Shown: in pieces, positions 36,919 to 45,687 of the stretch
Position numbering within the stretch: position 1 is the first letter of the stretch
Layout of the letters: each line of letters opens with the position of its first letter
DNA from: Paenarthrobacter sp.
Lineage (GTDB): Bacteria; Actinomycetota; Actinomycetes; Actinomycetales; Micrococcaceae
Length of the DNA: 62,718 nucleotides
Direction: 5' to 3'
NCBI GenBank assembly: GCA_031179305.1
Contig: JAPSHX010000021.1
Coordinates: forward strand, 1 to 62,718
Notes under the pieces: model-generated
Seen by the model: only the letters and a program-made list of their open reading frames with translations
The model's database searches: none
Told to the model about the DNA's origin: nothing
Program-made: the position numbers and the translations under genes

Positions 36919-37977
36919 ATGTCCCAGGTAGTCGCTCCCGCCCTTCCGGCCGCAAGCGCAGTAGCCAGTTCCGGCGTCGTCAATAAGTCCCGCTGGCGGA
37001 TCCTCTTTCTGGCCTTCGCCGCAGCAGTCCTTCTGGGCGCGACGATCCTGAGTCTCGGTGTGGGAGCAAAATTCATCCCCGCGACTACGGTCCTTGAAGC
37101 GTTCACCAACCCCCAGGACACGGCGGATCACGCGATCATCCTTCAGAATCGGCTGCCGCGTACGTTGATGGGCATCGCCGTCGGCATTTCCCTTGGCGTG
37201 GCCGGCGCGCTCATTCAGGCGATCACACGGAATCCGTTGGCCGATCCTGGCATCCTGGGCGTCAACGCCGGGGCTTCTTTTGCCATTGTGATTGCCATCG
37301 GCGTCTTCGGGGTTGGATCCCTCAGCGGCTATATCTGGTTCGCATTTGCCGGGGCCATCCTGACAACCGCGGCGGTCTACCTGATCGGCACCTCCGGTAG
37401 GAACGTGGTGAATCCCATCCGGCTGACACTCGCCGGTGTGGCGTTGGGCGCGGTCCTCACCGGCATCGGCTCGGGACTCACCCTCCTGAACCCCAAGGCC
37501 TTTGACCACTTGCGCTCGTGGAGCATCGGTTCGCTGGACACCCGGAGCATGGAGTCGGTCATGACTGTGGCTCCCTTCATGGCCGCCGGACTGATCATCG
37601 CCCTGTTCTGCGTTCGCGGCCTCAACGCCGTGGCACTGGGCGACGACCTCGCCACCTCCCTGGGCGCCAACGTCAATCGGACCCGGATCCTGGGCGTTGT
37701 GGCTATTACCCTCCTCAGCGGAGCAGCAACCGCTGGCGCTGGTGCGATTGGTTTTGTGGGGCTCATGATTCCGCACGTGGCGCGGTGGATCGTCGGCCCG
37801 GACCAGCGCTGGATCCTGGCCACCACCGTAGTGCTCTCCCCCATCCTGCTCCTGGTGTCGGACGTGGTGGGCAGGATCGCCGCGCCCGGCGAGCTCCAGG
37901 TGGGTGTGGTGACGGCGTTCATCGGCGCGCCGGTACTTATCGCGTTGGCTCGGCGCCGGAAGGTGAGTGGGCTATGA
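36919..37977 (+). CDS. FecCD-family siderophore ABC permease 1
   Basis: A 352-residue permease with about nine to ten membrane segments. FecCD hallmarks are RLPRTLMGIAVGISLGVAGALIQ, the NPLADPGILGVNAGAS block, and GFVGLMIPHVARWIVGPD. The start is uncertain: I use the ATG of MSQVVAPAL, while an in-frame ATG 21 codons earlier lacks a better ribosome site. Its TGA overlaps the next permease ATG (ATGA). Together the two permeases form the membrane channel. Confidence 0.9.
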   Translation: MSQVVAPALPAASAVASSGVVNKSRWRILFLAFAAAVLLGATILSLGVGAKFIPATTVLEAFTNPQDTADHAIILQNRLPRTLMGIAVGISLGVAGALIQAITRNPLADPGILGVNAGASFAIVIAIGVFGVGSLSGYIWFAFAGAILTTAAVYLIGTSGRNVVNPIRLTLAGVALGAVLTGIGSGLTLLNPKAFDHLRSWSIGSLDTRSMESVMTVAPFMAAGLIIALFCVRGLNAVALGDDLATSLGANVNRTRILGVVAITLLSGAATAGAGAIGFVGLMIPHVARWIVGPDQRWILATTVVLSPILLLVSDVVGRIAAPGELQVGVVTAFIGAPVLIALARRRKVSGL

Positions 37978-39035
37978 CGCGATTAGACCCAAGAAGCCCG
38001 GATTTTGGCCGGTCTACAGTCCTGGTCCGCAACCGCGGGCTGAGCCTCCGCTTTGACGTCCGCAGCATCTTTGTCTGTATCCCGTTGATCCTCGCGGCCC
38101 TTACGGTGGCGATCGTCAGCCTGGCCACCGGCGACTACGACGTCACCGTGCAGCAAGTCCTGCAAGCCTTCACGGGTGACGCCCCGGGACTAGCCCAAAC
38201 CATCGTCATGGAGTGGCGGCTCCCCCGCGTTCTTTCAGCGCTGGTGTTCGGCGCGGCCTTGGGAATGAGTGGCGGCATCTTCCAATCCATGACCCGTAAC
38301 CCGCTGGGAAGCCCGGACATCATCGGCTTCAACACAGGCGCCTACACGGGAGCCTTGATCGTGATGCTGACTGTTGGTGGAGGCTACCTTGGTATTGCGG
38401 CCGGAGCCCTTGTTGGCGGAATCCTCACAGCATTGGCCGTCTACTTGCTTGCCTACCGGCGCGGCTCCCAGGGCTTCCGACTCATCATCGTGGGCATCGG
38501 CATCAGTGCCATGCTGGCTGCCTTCAACCACTGGCTGATCCTCCAAGCCGAGCTCGAGGCCGCCTTGGCTGCAGCTGTCTGGGGAGCCGGCTCCCTCAAT
38601 GGCATCACTTGGGAGCAAGCGGCGCCTGCCGCCGTCGTGGTTCTTGTGGTTGGCTTGGCCACGCTGGCGGTGGCACGCCGGATGCAACTTCTGGAAATGG
38701 GCGACGACGCCGCACGCGCCTTGGGCGTCCGGGCAGAGCCCACCCGTTTGTTGTTGCTCATCCTGGGTGTCGCGTTGACGGCGGCCGTCACCGCCGTCGC
38801 TGGTCCCATCGCGTTCGTGGCCCTCGCGGCACCCCAGCTTGCTCGTCGTCTTACCCGAAGCGCCGGCATCACACTGGTGCCCTCCGCAGTGATGGGTGCC
38901 TTCCTCCTGGTTGCCAGCGATCTCGCGGCCCAGCGTTTGTTCGCGCCGATCCAGCTGCCTGTGGGCGTTGTGACGGTGTGCATCGGCGGTATCTACCTCG
39001 TTTGGCTGCTGGCCAGGGAAGCAAGGAAATCATGA
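37974..39035 (+). CDS. FecCD-family siderophore ABC permease 2
   Basis: A 353-residue permease with the same signature blocks as its neighbour: RLPRVLSALVFGAALGMSGG, NPLGSPDIIGFNTGAY, and IAFVALAAPQLARRLTR. The ATG overlaps the preceding stop by 4 nt, and its TGA overlaps the ATPase start by 4 nt. The open frame extends far upstream inside the first permease but without family similarity. Likely forms a heterodimer with permease 1. Confidence 0.93.
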   Translation: MTRLDPRSPDFGRSTVLVRNRGLSLRFDVRSIFVCIPLILAALTVAIVSLATGDYDVTVQQVLQAFTGDAPGLAQTIVMEWRLPRVLSALVFGAALGMSGGIFQSMTRNPLGSPDIIGFNTGAYTGALIVMLTVGGGYLGIAAGALVGGILTALAVYLLAYRRGSQGFRLIIVGIGISAMLAAFNHWLILQAELEAALAAAVWGAGSLNGITWEQAAPAAVVVLVVGLATLAVARRMQLLEMGDDAARALGVRAEPTRLLLLILGVALTAAVTAVAGPIAFVALAAPQLARRLTRSAGITLVPSAVMGAFLLVASDLAAQRLFAPIQLPVGVVTVCIGGIYLVWLLAREARKS

Positions 39036-39844
39036 GCCTCACCACTGCTGCACCACAGCTCCACGCTGAAGCACTGACCATCGGTTATGAGCAACGCATC
39101 ATTTCCGAAAACCTCAATGTGCGCATCCCCGAGGGTCAGTTCACGGTGATCGTCGGGCCTAACGCCTGCGGTAAATCCACGCTGCTTCGCGCCCTCGCCC
39201 GGCTGATCAAGCCGCGGAGCGGGCAGGTTCTGCTCGACGGGAAATCCGTGACTGCACTGCCCGCGAAGGAACTGGCCCGCCGTCTGGGGCTCCTGCCGCA
39301 ATCCTCCATCGCGCCCGACGGCATCACCGTTGCCGACCTCGTAGCCCGCGGCCGCTACCCGCACCAGAAGCTCCTGCGGCAGTGGTCTGAGTCTGATGAG
39401 ATTGCGGTGGTCGAAGCGATGAGGGCCACCGGCGTCGCATCCTTATCCGGCCGACTGGTGGATGAACTGTCCGGCGGCCAGCGCCAGCGTGTGTGGGTGG
39501 CCATGGTTCTCGCCCAGCAGACTCCGCTTATGCTCCTGGACGAACCCACCACGTTCCTCGATATTGCCCACCAGATCGAGCTGTTGGAACTCTTCCGCGA
39601 GCTGAACCTGGACAAGGGCCACACCTTGGTTGCCGTGCTGCACGACCTCAACCACGCCAGCCGCTACGCGGACCACATCATCGCCATGAAGGACGGCGTG
39701 GTGGTGGCCGAGGGCGCTCCCACGGACGTGATCACTGAATCCTTGGTGGAAGAAGTGTTCGGCATGGCCTGCCGGATTATCGACGACCCCGTGACCCACA
39801 CACCGCTGGTGGTTCCGTTGGGCAGGCCGCGACTACCCAACTAG
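39032..39844 (+). CDS. Siderophore ABC transporter, ATP-binding protein
   Basis: A 270-residue FepC-type ATPase. Walker A GPNACGKS, signature LSGGQRQR, and Walker B followed by LLDEPTTFLDIAHQ are present, with the switch histidine in AVLHDLNHASRY. The C-terminus resembles siderophore ATPases (CRIIDDPVTHTPLVVP). It completes a binding protein + two permeases + ATPase system for ferric siderophores. Confidence 0.95.
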   Translation: MSLTTAAPQLHAEALTIGYEQRIISENLNVRIPEGQFTVIVGPNACGKSTLLRALARLIKPRSGQVLLDGKSVTALPAKELARRLGLLPQSSIAPDGITVADLVARGRYPHQKLLRQWSESDEIAVVEAMRATGVASLSGRLVDELSGGQRQRVWVAMVLAQQTPLMLLDEPTTFLDIAHQIELLELFRELNLDKGHTLVAVLHDLNHASRYADHIIAMKDGVVVAEGAPTDVITESLVEEVFGMACRIIDDPVTHTPLVVPLGRPRLPN

Positions 39845-39853
39845 GTAGCAGAT

Positions 39854-39883
39854 CAGGTCGTTCTCAGCGCTCATAACGACCTG
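39854..39883 (+). terminator. Hairpin terminator after siderophore operon
   Basis: Perfect 9-bp stem CAGGTCGTT/AACGACCTG (39854-39862 with 39875-39883), 9 nt after the ATPase stop. No strong T-tract. Confidence 0.6.
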
Positions 39884-39904
39884 AAGTGCTGCTTACTTGG
39901 GTTA

Positions 39905-39950
39905 ACGACGACGGCGACTCTCGCCTTTCGGTGAGGGTCGCCGCCGTCGT
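39905..39950. terminator. Bidirectional hairpin terminator (ACGACGGCG class)
   Basis: Stem ACGACGGCGAC with GTCGCCGCCGTCGT (one 3-nt bulge), extended by CTCGCC/GGTGAG near the loop. It lies between the rightward iron-uptake operon and the leftward DUF3151 gene. Confidence 0.8.
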
Positions 39951-39962
39951 TTGCTTGAGTCC

Positions 39963-40384
39963 CTAGCGGGCTTCGAGCGCTGCTTTGGCCTTGGGGTCCG
40001 AGTCGTTCAGGAACTTCTCGATCCGCTCCGGCTCTTCAGCCTCGCCGATTGCAGAAGCGGCGCGACCCAATGCGTAGAGCGCCCGCAGGAAGCCCTGGTT
40101 GGGCTCGTGCTCCCAGGGGATGGGCCCGACGCCGCGCCAACCGTTGCGGCGCAGGGAATCCAGGCCGCGGTGGTAGCCGACACGGGCGTAGGCGTAGGAC
40201 TCGATGGTCCGGCCCTCGGCCCAGGCTTCCTCCGCGAGGATGGCCCACAGAAGAGACGAAGTGGGGTTCTTCGCAACCAGATCCAGCGCCTCATTGCCGA
40301 GCGCCAGGTGCTGGTAGATCTCGGTTTCGGCGGGCAGGAGCGTGGGCTCCGGCCCCATCAGGTTCTTCCGGAATTCGTCGGACA

Positions 40385-40385
<1 letters not shown>
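39963..40385 (-). CDS. DUF3151 domain-containing protein
   Basis: A 140-residue soluble protein with the DUF3151 opening MGPEPTLLP and the alpha-helical block LLWAILAEEAWAEG, then AYARVGYHRGLDSLRRNGWRG. It follows the class II aldolase gene with overlapping stop and start codons (TAATG), an arrangement I recall as conserved in actinobacteria. Function unknown; the coupling suggests a role tied to fructose-bisphosphate aldolase. Confidence 0.87.
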
Positions 40386-41404
<1,019 letters not shown>

Positions 41405-41574
41405 GGTGACTCCTATGCTGAATTCGTCTGTGGGTTGGTAACCCTGGAGTAGAGCGCTTACGGCTAGCACCCATCCTAGCGATATCCGCGGGGAGGCCGT
41501 GTTTCGGGTCACTGGGCGTTCTTAACACTTCCGCCGAGTTGGCATTTAACTCCCATGTTGCGGCGGGAGGTGGG

Positions 41575-42801
41575 TTATCCGTACAGCCAACAGTTGCTCG
41601 CCGGGCTCCTGTCCGCAAAGCGGCGCTCCAGAAAGAGGAAGGCCTGCGGGATCGCCGCCGCATACCCTCCAACGTGGGTAGCCCCGGCGGTGGTGTCGAA
41701 GTACACCGACGAACCCGCCGCGCACCAGCGCTTGGCCAGCTGGCGGCCCTGATCGTAAGGAATGACATCGTCCAGCACACTGTGGGAGAGCAGAACCGGA
41801 ACCCCGGGTGCACGCCCGTTGCCGATTTTCTGCTCCGCGATCACCGGTTTGACCTGCGGCAGGTCCAACAGGGAACTCAGTTTTTCCCCCGACACCGTGA
41901 GCTTGGTGGTGTCCAGGAAGCCACTGGAGGCAATGGACTGCACAGTGCATTCCTGGTCCGTCGCGGCGATTTTCGCTTGACCGGCACCAGTGAGATATGG
42001 GCTAAGATTCAGTCCGCCGGCAGCACTCATGCCCGTCACGGCGTAGAGAAGAAAGCCGGTGTACAACCCGCCGTCGAGGTTGCGCCCCACTGCCGGAAGA
42101 TCCGCGGGGACAGCACCGGCATAGGCGCCCTTGAGGTTCAGTTCCGGTGCGTACTGCGCCGCAAGCTCGACGGCGGCTGCCGAGGCGCCGCCGCCCTGGG
42201 AGTATCCGGCAAGGGCCACTGGTCCGCCAGCCACGAGCTGGGGGTTCCCAAGTCGCTGGGCCGCGCGGACAACGTCGAGCACTGCGTGCGCCTGCGATGC
42301 GCGAGCCATATATGTGTGGCTGCCAGGCGTGCCCAGCCCTTCATAATCGGTCACCGCAACGGAGTATCCCCGGGCCAGCAAACCGGCGATGAAGACGCCC
42401 TCGTACTCCTCGCCCGCAGCCATGGCCCGGGACGGCGCACACTGGTCGCCTTGCCCTTGTGTTCCTACGGCGTACCCCACCAGCGGACGCGCGCCCGCAC
42501 CTATCCAAGGTGTGGACGGAACCAGGACGGTGCCGGTCATTGCGATGGGAACACCGGCGCTGTTCACGGATCGGTACATGACGCGCTGCACCGCGGCCTG
42601 CGCCCTGATGGTCTTAAGGGGATCGACGTAGAAGACCGAAGGCTCGGTCCGGATCACGTCGCCGTTGGTGGGTGGAAGCGCGGCCGGGGCCGCGTAAAAG
42701 TCGGCGGGCTCCGGGGCCGCAGTGGCAGCCCCACCGCTGCCCACCGCTAGCAGGAAAGCAAGGATAAAAGCTGAAGAAAGGCGAAGAGAAGGATGCTTCA
42801 T
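41575..42801 (-). CDS. Secreted lipase-family alpha/beta hydrolase
   Basis: A 408-residue exported protein. The signal peptide (MKHPSLRLSSAFILAFLLAVG, cleavage near ATAAPEP) is followed by a secretory-lipase fold. The nucleophile elbow is GYSQGGGAS with the catalytic serine, the acid is probably in SHSVLDDVIPY, and the catalytic histidine in GATHVGGY. Two pairs of cysteines may form disulfides. GGAGG precedes the ATG. It likely cleaves extracellular esters or triacylglycerols. The upstream extension of the frame lacks a signal and is rejected. Confidence 0.88.
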   Translation of the reverse strand: MKHPSLRLSSAFILAFLLAVGSGGAATAAPEPADFYAAPAALPPTNGDVIRTEPSVFYVDPLKTIRAQAAVQRVMYRSVNSAGVPIAMTGTVLVPSTPWIGAGARPLVGYAVGTQGQGDQCAPSRAMAAGEEYEGVFIAGLLARGYSVAVTDYEGLGTPGSHTYMARASQAHAVLDVVRAAQRLGNPQLVAGGPVALAGYSQGGGASAAAVELAAQYAPELNLKGAYAGAVPADLPAVGRNLDGGLYTGFLLYAVTGMSAAGGLNLSPYLTGAGQAKIAATDQECTVQSIASSGFLDTTKLTVSGEKLSSLLDLPQVKPVIAEQKIGNGRAPGVPVLLSHSVLDDVIPYDQGRQLAKRWCAAGSSVYFDTTAGATHVGGYAAAIPQAFLFLERRFADRSPASNCWLYG

Positions 42802-42923
42802 TGAACCTCCAGTAGTAGCCGTGCTCCACGTTGAGCACGGTTCACGCCAGATGTTACTGATGAGTAACAACTTGGCCTAGGGATTCAGCGAATATTTCTT
42901 GCCGCGAGTCGGGGCAGCGGCGG

Positions 42924-43622
42924 CTACGAGACGGGCTGCTGGAACACGTGCCGGCGGACCCAGGCGTGCATGGCGATGGCCGCCGCGGAGGCTGCATTCA
43001 TGGAGCGAGTGGAGCCGAACTGCTCAATGGAAAGCGTTGCGACGGCGGCATCGTGAACCTCAGGCGTCAGGCCTGGTCCTTCCTGCCCGAACACCAGCAC
43101 GCAGTTTTTGGGGAGGTCGTAGGTCTCCAAAGGCACAGAATCCGGGAAGATATCGATCCCGATCACCGCCAGCCCTTCCTCCTCAGCCCATTGGACGAAA
43201 TCTTCAACGGTGGGGTGGTGGCGAACATGCTGGTAGCGGTCGGTGACCATGGCCCCGCGACGGTTCCACCGCCGTCGTCCAATGATGTGGACCTCTTTGG
43301 CGAGGAAGGCGTTGGCGGTCCGCACCACGGTTCCGATGTTGAGGTCGTGCTGCCAGTTCTCAATGGCGATGTGGAAGTCGTGCCGCTTTGAATCAAGGTC
43401 GGCCACGATCGCCTCGTGCTTCCAGTAGCGATACTGGTCCACCACGTTGCGGCGGTCACCATCCCTCAACAGGTCCGGATCCCAGTGCTCGCCAACCGGC
43501 AACTCACCCTCCCAAGGCCCGACGCCGACCTCGGGTTTCGCTTCCGCCTCGCCTTCCGCGGTGGCTACCCCGGGGGAATCGGCAGGAGTGGGCAGGGCTG
43601 CATTGGGGGGAAGGTCAGTCAC
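42924..43622 (-). CDS. SpoU/TrmH family RNA 2'-O-methyltransferase
   Basis: A 232-residue SPOUT methyltransferase. Motif 1 is NIGTVVRTANAF, motif 2 VLVFGQEGPGLT, and motif 3 SIEQFGSTRSMNAASAAAIAMH, which builds the knotted AdoMet site. The N-terminal ~50 residues are an acidic, low-complexity extension. The start is GTG. Target RNA is uncertain (tRNA or rRNA). Confidence 0.9.
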   Translation of the reverse strand: MTDLPPNAALPTPADSPGVATAEGEAEAKPEVGVGPWEGELPVGEHWDPDLLRDGDRRNVVDQYRYWKHEAIVADLDSKRHDFHIAIENWQHDLNIGTVVRTANAFLAKEVHIIGRRRWNRRGAMVTDRYQHVRHHPTVEDFVQWAEEEGLAVIGIDIFPDSVPLETYDLPKNCVLVFGQEGPGLTPEVHDAAVATLSIEQFGSTRSMNAASAAAIAMHAWVRRHVFQQPVS

Positions 43623-43676
43623 CCCTCAACTTTAGCCCTGCGGCTTAGGGGCTGAGCGACCTTGAGCATGTCAACG

Positions 43677-44023
43677 TCATCGGGGGGTCGATGCCTGGAA
43701 CGCTCAAGCATGGAGAGACTGCTAGCTTTCGGCAATGTGGTCCATGGAGCCGAGATGGACGCCCCAAACGGCCGTTTCTACAGCGGGCAGTTCAATGATC
43801 TCGAAGCCTTCGCGTGCGGGACCCGTGTAGGCATAGCCGGCGATGTTCTGCAGGCCACCTTCAACGGTCTCGTACTGCGCGACCGGCGTCGCCAGGGCCC
43901 CACACTCATCGCCGATGATCTCGGCAGCAGCGTCAAAGGAGGGACCCCCGCGTTTGCGACCGTCGCAGTGGCAGGAAACTCGGCACATGCGAGGTCGTGC
44001 ACGTCGCAGAGCTCCGTCACCAT
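43677..44023 (-). pseudogene. Decayed GyrI-like (effector-binding) domain gene
   Basis: On the minus strand the GyrI-like pattern can be rebuilt from two frames. The first is MVTELCDVHDLACAEFPATA..NAGVP. After a 1-nt deletion near 43942 it continues as SFDAAAEIIGDE...ATPVAQYETVEG and FEIIELPAVETAVWGVHLG. It then meets TAG at 43722 and TGA at 43704, both at positions where the family has tryptophan (DHIAES-W-QSLHA-W). Three lesions make this a pseudogene. GyrI-like domains bind small molecules, often in regulators. Confidence 0.75.
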
Positions 44024-44082
44024 GATTCTCAGCCTGCGATATGCTCCGGCGCGGTTCATTGAGGGAAACCCGATTCCACTAA

Positions 44083-44232
44083 ATGGTCGATGGGATGCTC
44101 AAACAGGTTGACGTCGTACAGGATTTCGTCGGGAATGTTCCTGTCATCCGCGCGCTGTGCTGCATCGACACAGACTGGCCGCTGCTCGGCGGAGCGCTTT
44201 CCACCCGTGGCATTCATGAAGGCAGCGGGTAG
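44083..44232 (+). pseudogene. Fragment of a NERD-domain protein gene
   Basis: A 49-codon stretch reads MVDGMLKQVDVVQDF, then VPVIRALCCIDTDWPLLGG and STRGIHEGSG before a TAG. This matches the C-terminal part of NERD (nuclease-related domain) proteins, which have CFVxADWPLxGG followed by TRGV. Both the N-terminal nuclease region and the usual C-terminal continuation are missing. It lies next to the GyrI relic at the edge of the catabolic island, consistent with a rearrangement scar. Confidence 0.6.
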
Positions 44233-44281
44233 TTGCTGGCCACTTCGGGCCACACGGCCTTTGAGGTGTTGCTAGTCAGAA

Positions 44282-44989
44282 TTATTGAATTTGCAATTGA
44301 GCCTTCCGGGCCATCTGGCTCAGCACTGCCTCGACCTGACCCTTGTAAATCTCGAAAAGATTGATTGTCCGGAAATCCTCGCGCGCGGCCACGACGTAGG
44401 GGTAATCCTCCGGGTGTGCCGGGTAGTACTCCTGGTTCCACTCGACGTTACCGTTCGCCTCAGACTCCTGGCGTACGGCGACGCGCGCGGCGTGGGTTCC
44501 GCTGGTGGAAAGGACCAAATTACTGAACACGTGGTACTGGAACACGGCTTCGGTGCCCGTCCAGCCAGCACGGTGGATGGCCTCGAGGATGGCATTGACG
44601 GCACGCAATTCGTTCGGGCCACGGGTCACGCGGAAAAACGTTTGCGTCGCGGCCGCAGGGTGGGCAGCGAACGTGTGCCAAGCACGGTAAGCGAGGTCGC
44701 GCAGTGAGTCCATCCAAGACTCAGAGGGTTCGTAGCCATCGATCGACATGCCGATCAACTCGTCGGCGACTGCGAGGAGGATTTCGTCCCGGCTGGGGAA
44801 GTGTCGATACATCGCTGTGGGGGCGGCGCCAAGTTCTTTGCCAAGCCGGGCGAATGTCAGCCCGGGATTGCCGTGGTCATCGAGGATTCCGAGCGCGGCC
44901 GCCACGATGGTCTGCTTCGTGAGTGAACCGCGATGGAGCCGAGGTGATGCTGCGCCGGCCTGCGTAACAGACTCTCTCGTGGTGGTCAT
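44282..44989 (-). CDS. TetR/AcrR regulator of the amidase/ABC island
   Basis: A 235-residue regulator with the HTH GLTFARLGKELGAAPTAMYRHF. Its ligand domain contains AHPAAATQTFFRV and the C-terminal block WNQEYYPAHPEDYPYV, a TetR_C-33-like style. The ATG of MTTTRESV has AGGAGGGT upstream, so the longer in-frame start is rejected. Divergent from the DUF3237-ABC-amidase operon, so it is the prime candidate for its repressor. Confidence 0.85.
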   Translation of the reverse strand: MTTTRESVTQAGAASPRLHRGSLTKQTIVAAALGILDDHGNPGLTFARLGKELGAAPTAMYRHFPSRDEILLAVADELIGMSIDGYEPSESWMDSLRDLAYRAWHTFAAHPAAATQTFFRVTRGPNELRAVNAILEAIHRAGWTGTEAVFQYHVFSNLVLSTSGTHAARVAVRQESEANGNVEWNQEYYPAHPEDYPYVVAAREDFRTINLFEIYKGQVEAVLSQMARKAQLQIQ

Positions 44990-45005
44990 CCGTACCCTCC
45001 TATCT

Positions 45006-45034
45006 TGCACCCCGGCCCGGGACCCAGGGGTGCA
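45006..45034. promoter_or_regulatory. Inverted repeat in the TetR/DUF3237 divergent region
   Basis: TGCACCCC (45006-45013) and GGGGTGCA (45027-45034), 13 nt apart, lie between the TetR start and the DUF3237 gene. It is a possible operator or, less likely, a hairpin in the TetR leader. Confidence 0.4.
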
Positions 45035-45179
45035 TGTCCAATACGGGATCGTAGTGTCTTTCAATCGTAACAGTAGTGAATGCCATTGACTAAGCTGCTC
45101 ACTATCTCCATACTGAGTGTGTCACCGCTCACAGAAAGTTGGAGCGACTCTGTGGCCCCAAGCCAAGTCAAGGAGGAAA

Positions 45180-45656
45180 ATGGACGCCTTAGGCACTCAG
45201 ATCCGGCCCGGCGTCGCTGGCCCCGCCCCTGCCCTGCGGTACGCCTTCACCATTGTGGCCAAGGTGGCCCCGTACGTTCCGCTCATAGGCCGACCCGCCG
45301 AACAGATCGAATTGATTCCCATCACCGGTGGAGAGGTGAACGGTGAACTTGCTGGGGAGGTCATGCCTGGCGGCGCAGACTGGTGCACCGCTCGATCTGA
45401 CGAGGCGTTTCAGGTCGAGGCTCGTTACGGCATCCGCACCCATGATGGACACTACGTCGACGTGGTCAACAGCGGCATCCTGCGCCACCTTGACGCTGAG
45501 ACCGGCGATCCGGCGCAGATGCGCTACTTCATGACGTCACCCGTGTTCCGCACGGCTGCGCCGGAACTCCAATGGCTCACCCGTTCCGCATTCATTGGCC
45601 GAGCAGCCATCTTCGACGGCAACACAAGCATCGATGTCTACGAAATCACCGCCTGA
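45180..45656 (+). CDS. DUF3237 domain-containing protein
   Basis: A 158-residue protein with the DUF3237 beta-barrel pattern: IPITGGEVNGELAGEVMPGG, ADWCTARSDEAFQVEARYGI, and YFMTSPVFRTAAPELQWL. AAGGAGG lies just before the ATG. Function unknown; family members sit in aromatic or ester catabolic operons. First gene of the rightward island operon, 31 nt before the binding-protein gene. Confidence 0.87.
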   Translation: MDALGTQIRPGVAGPAPALRYAFTIVAKVAPYVPLIGRPAEQIELIPITGGEVNGELAGEVMPGGADWCTARSDEAFQVEARYGIRTHDGHYVDVVNSGILRHLDAETGDPAQMRYFMTSPVFRTAAPELQWLTRSAFIGRAAIFDGNTSIDVYEITA

Positions 45657-45687
45657 CCCCCATCACCCACCCGAGGAAGACCCCAAT

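Noticed and set aside
43662..44111. A 149-codon plus-strand frame opposite the GyrI relic
   Set aside because: The conserved domain pattern is on the minus strand; the plus frame has no family similarity.
44214..44441. Short minus-strand frame downstream of the island TetR gene
   Set aside because: Proline/glycine/arginine-rich shadow without a start context; it overlaps the coding end of the TetR gene.
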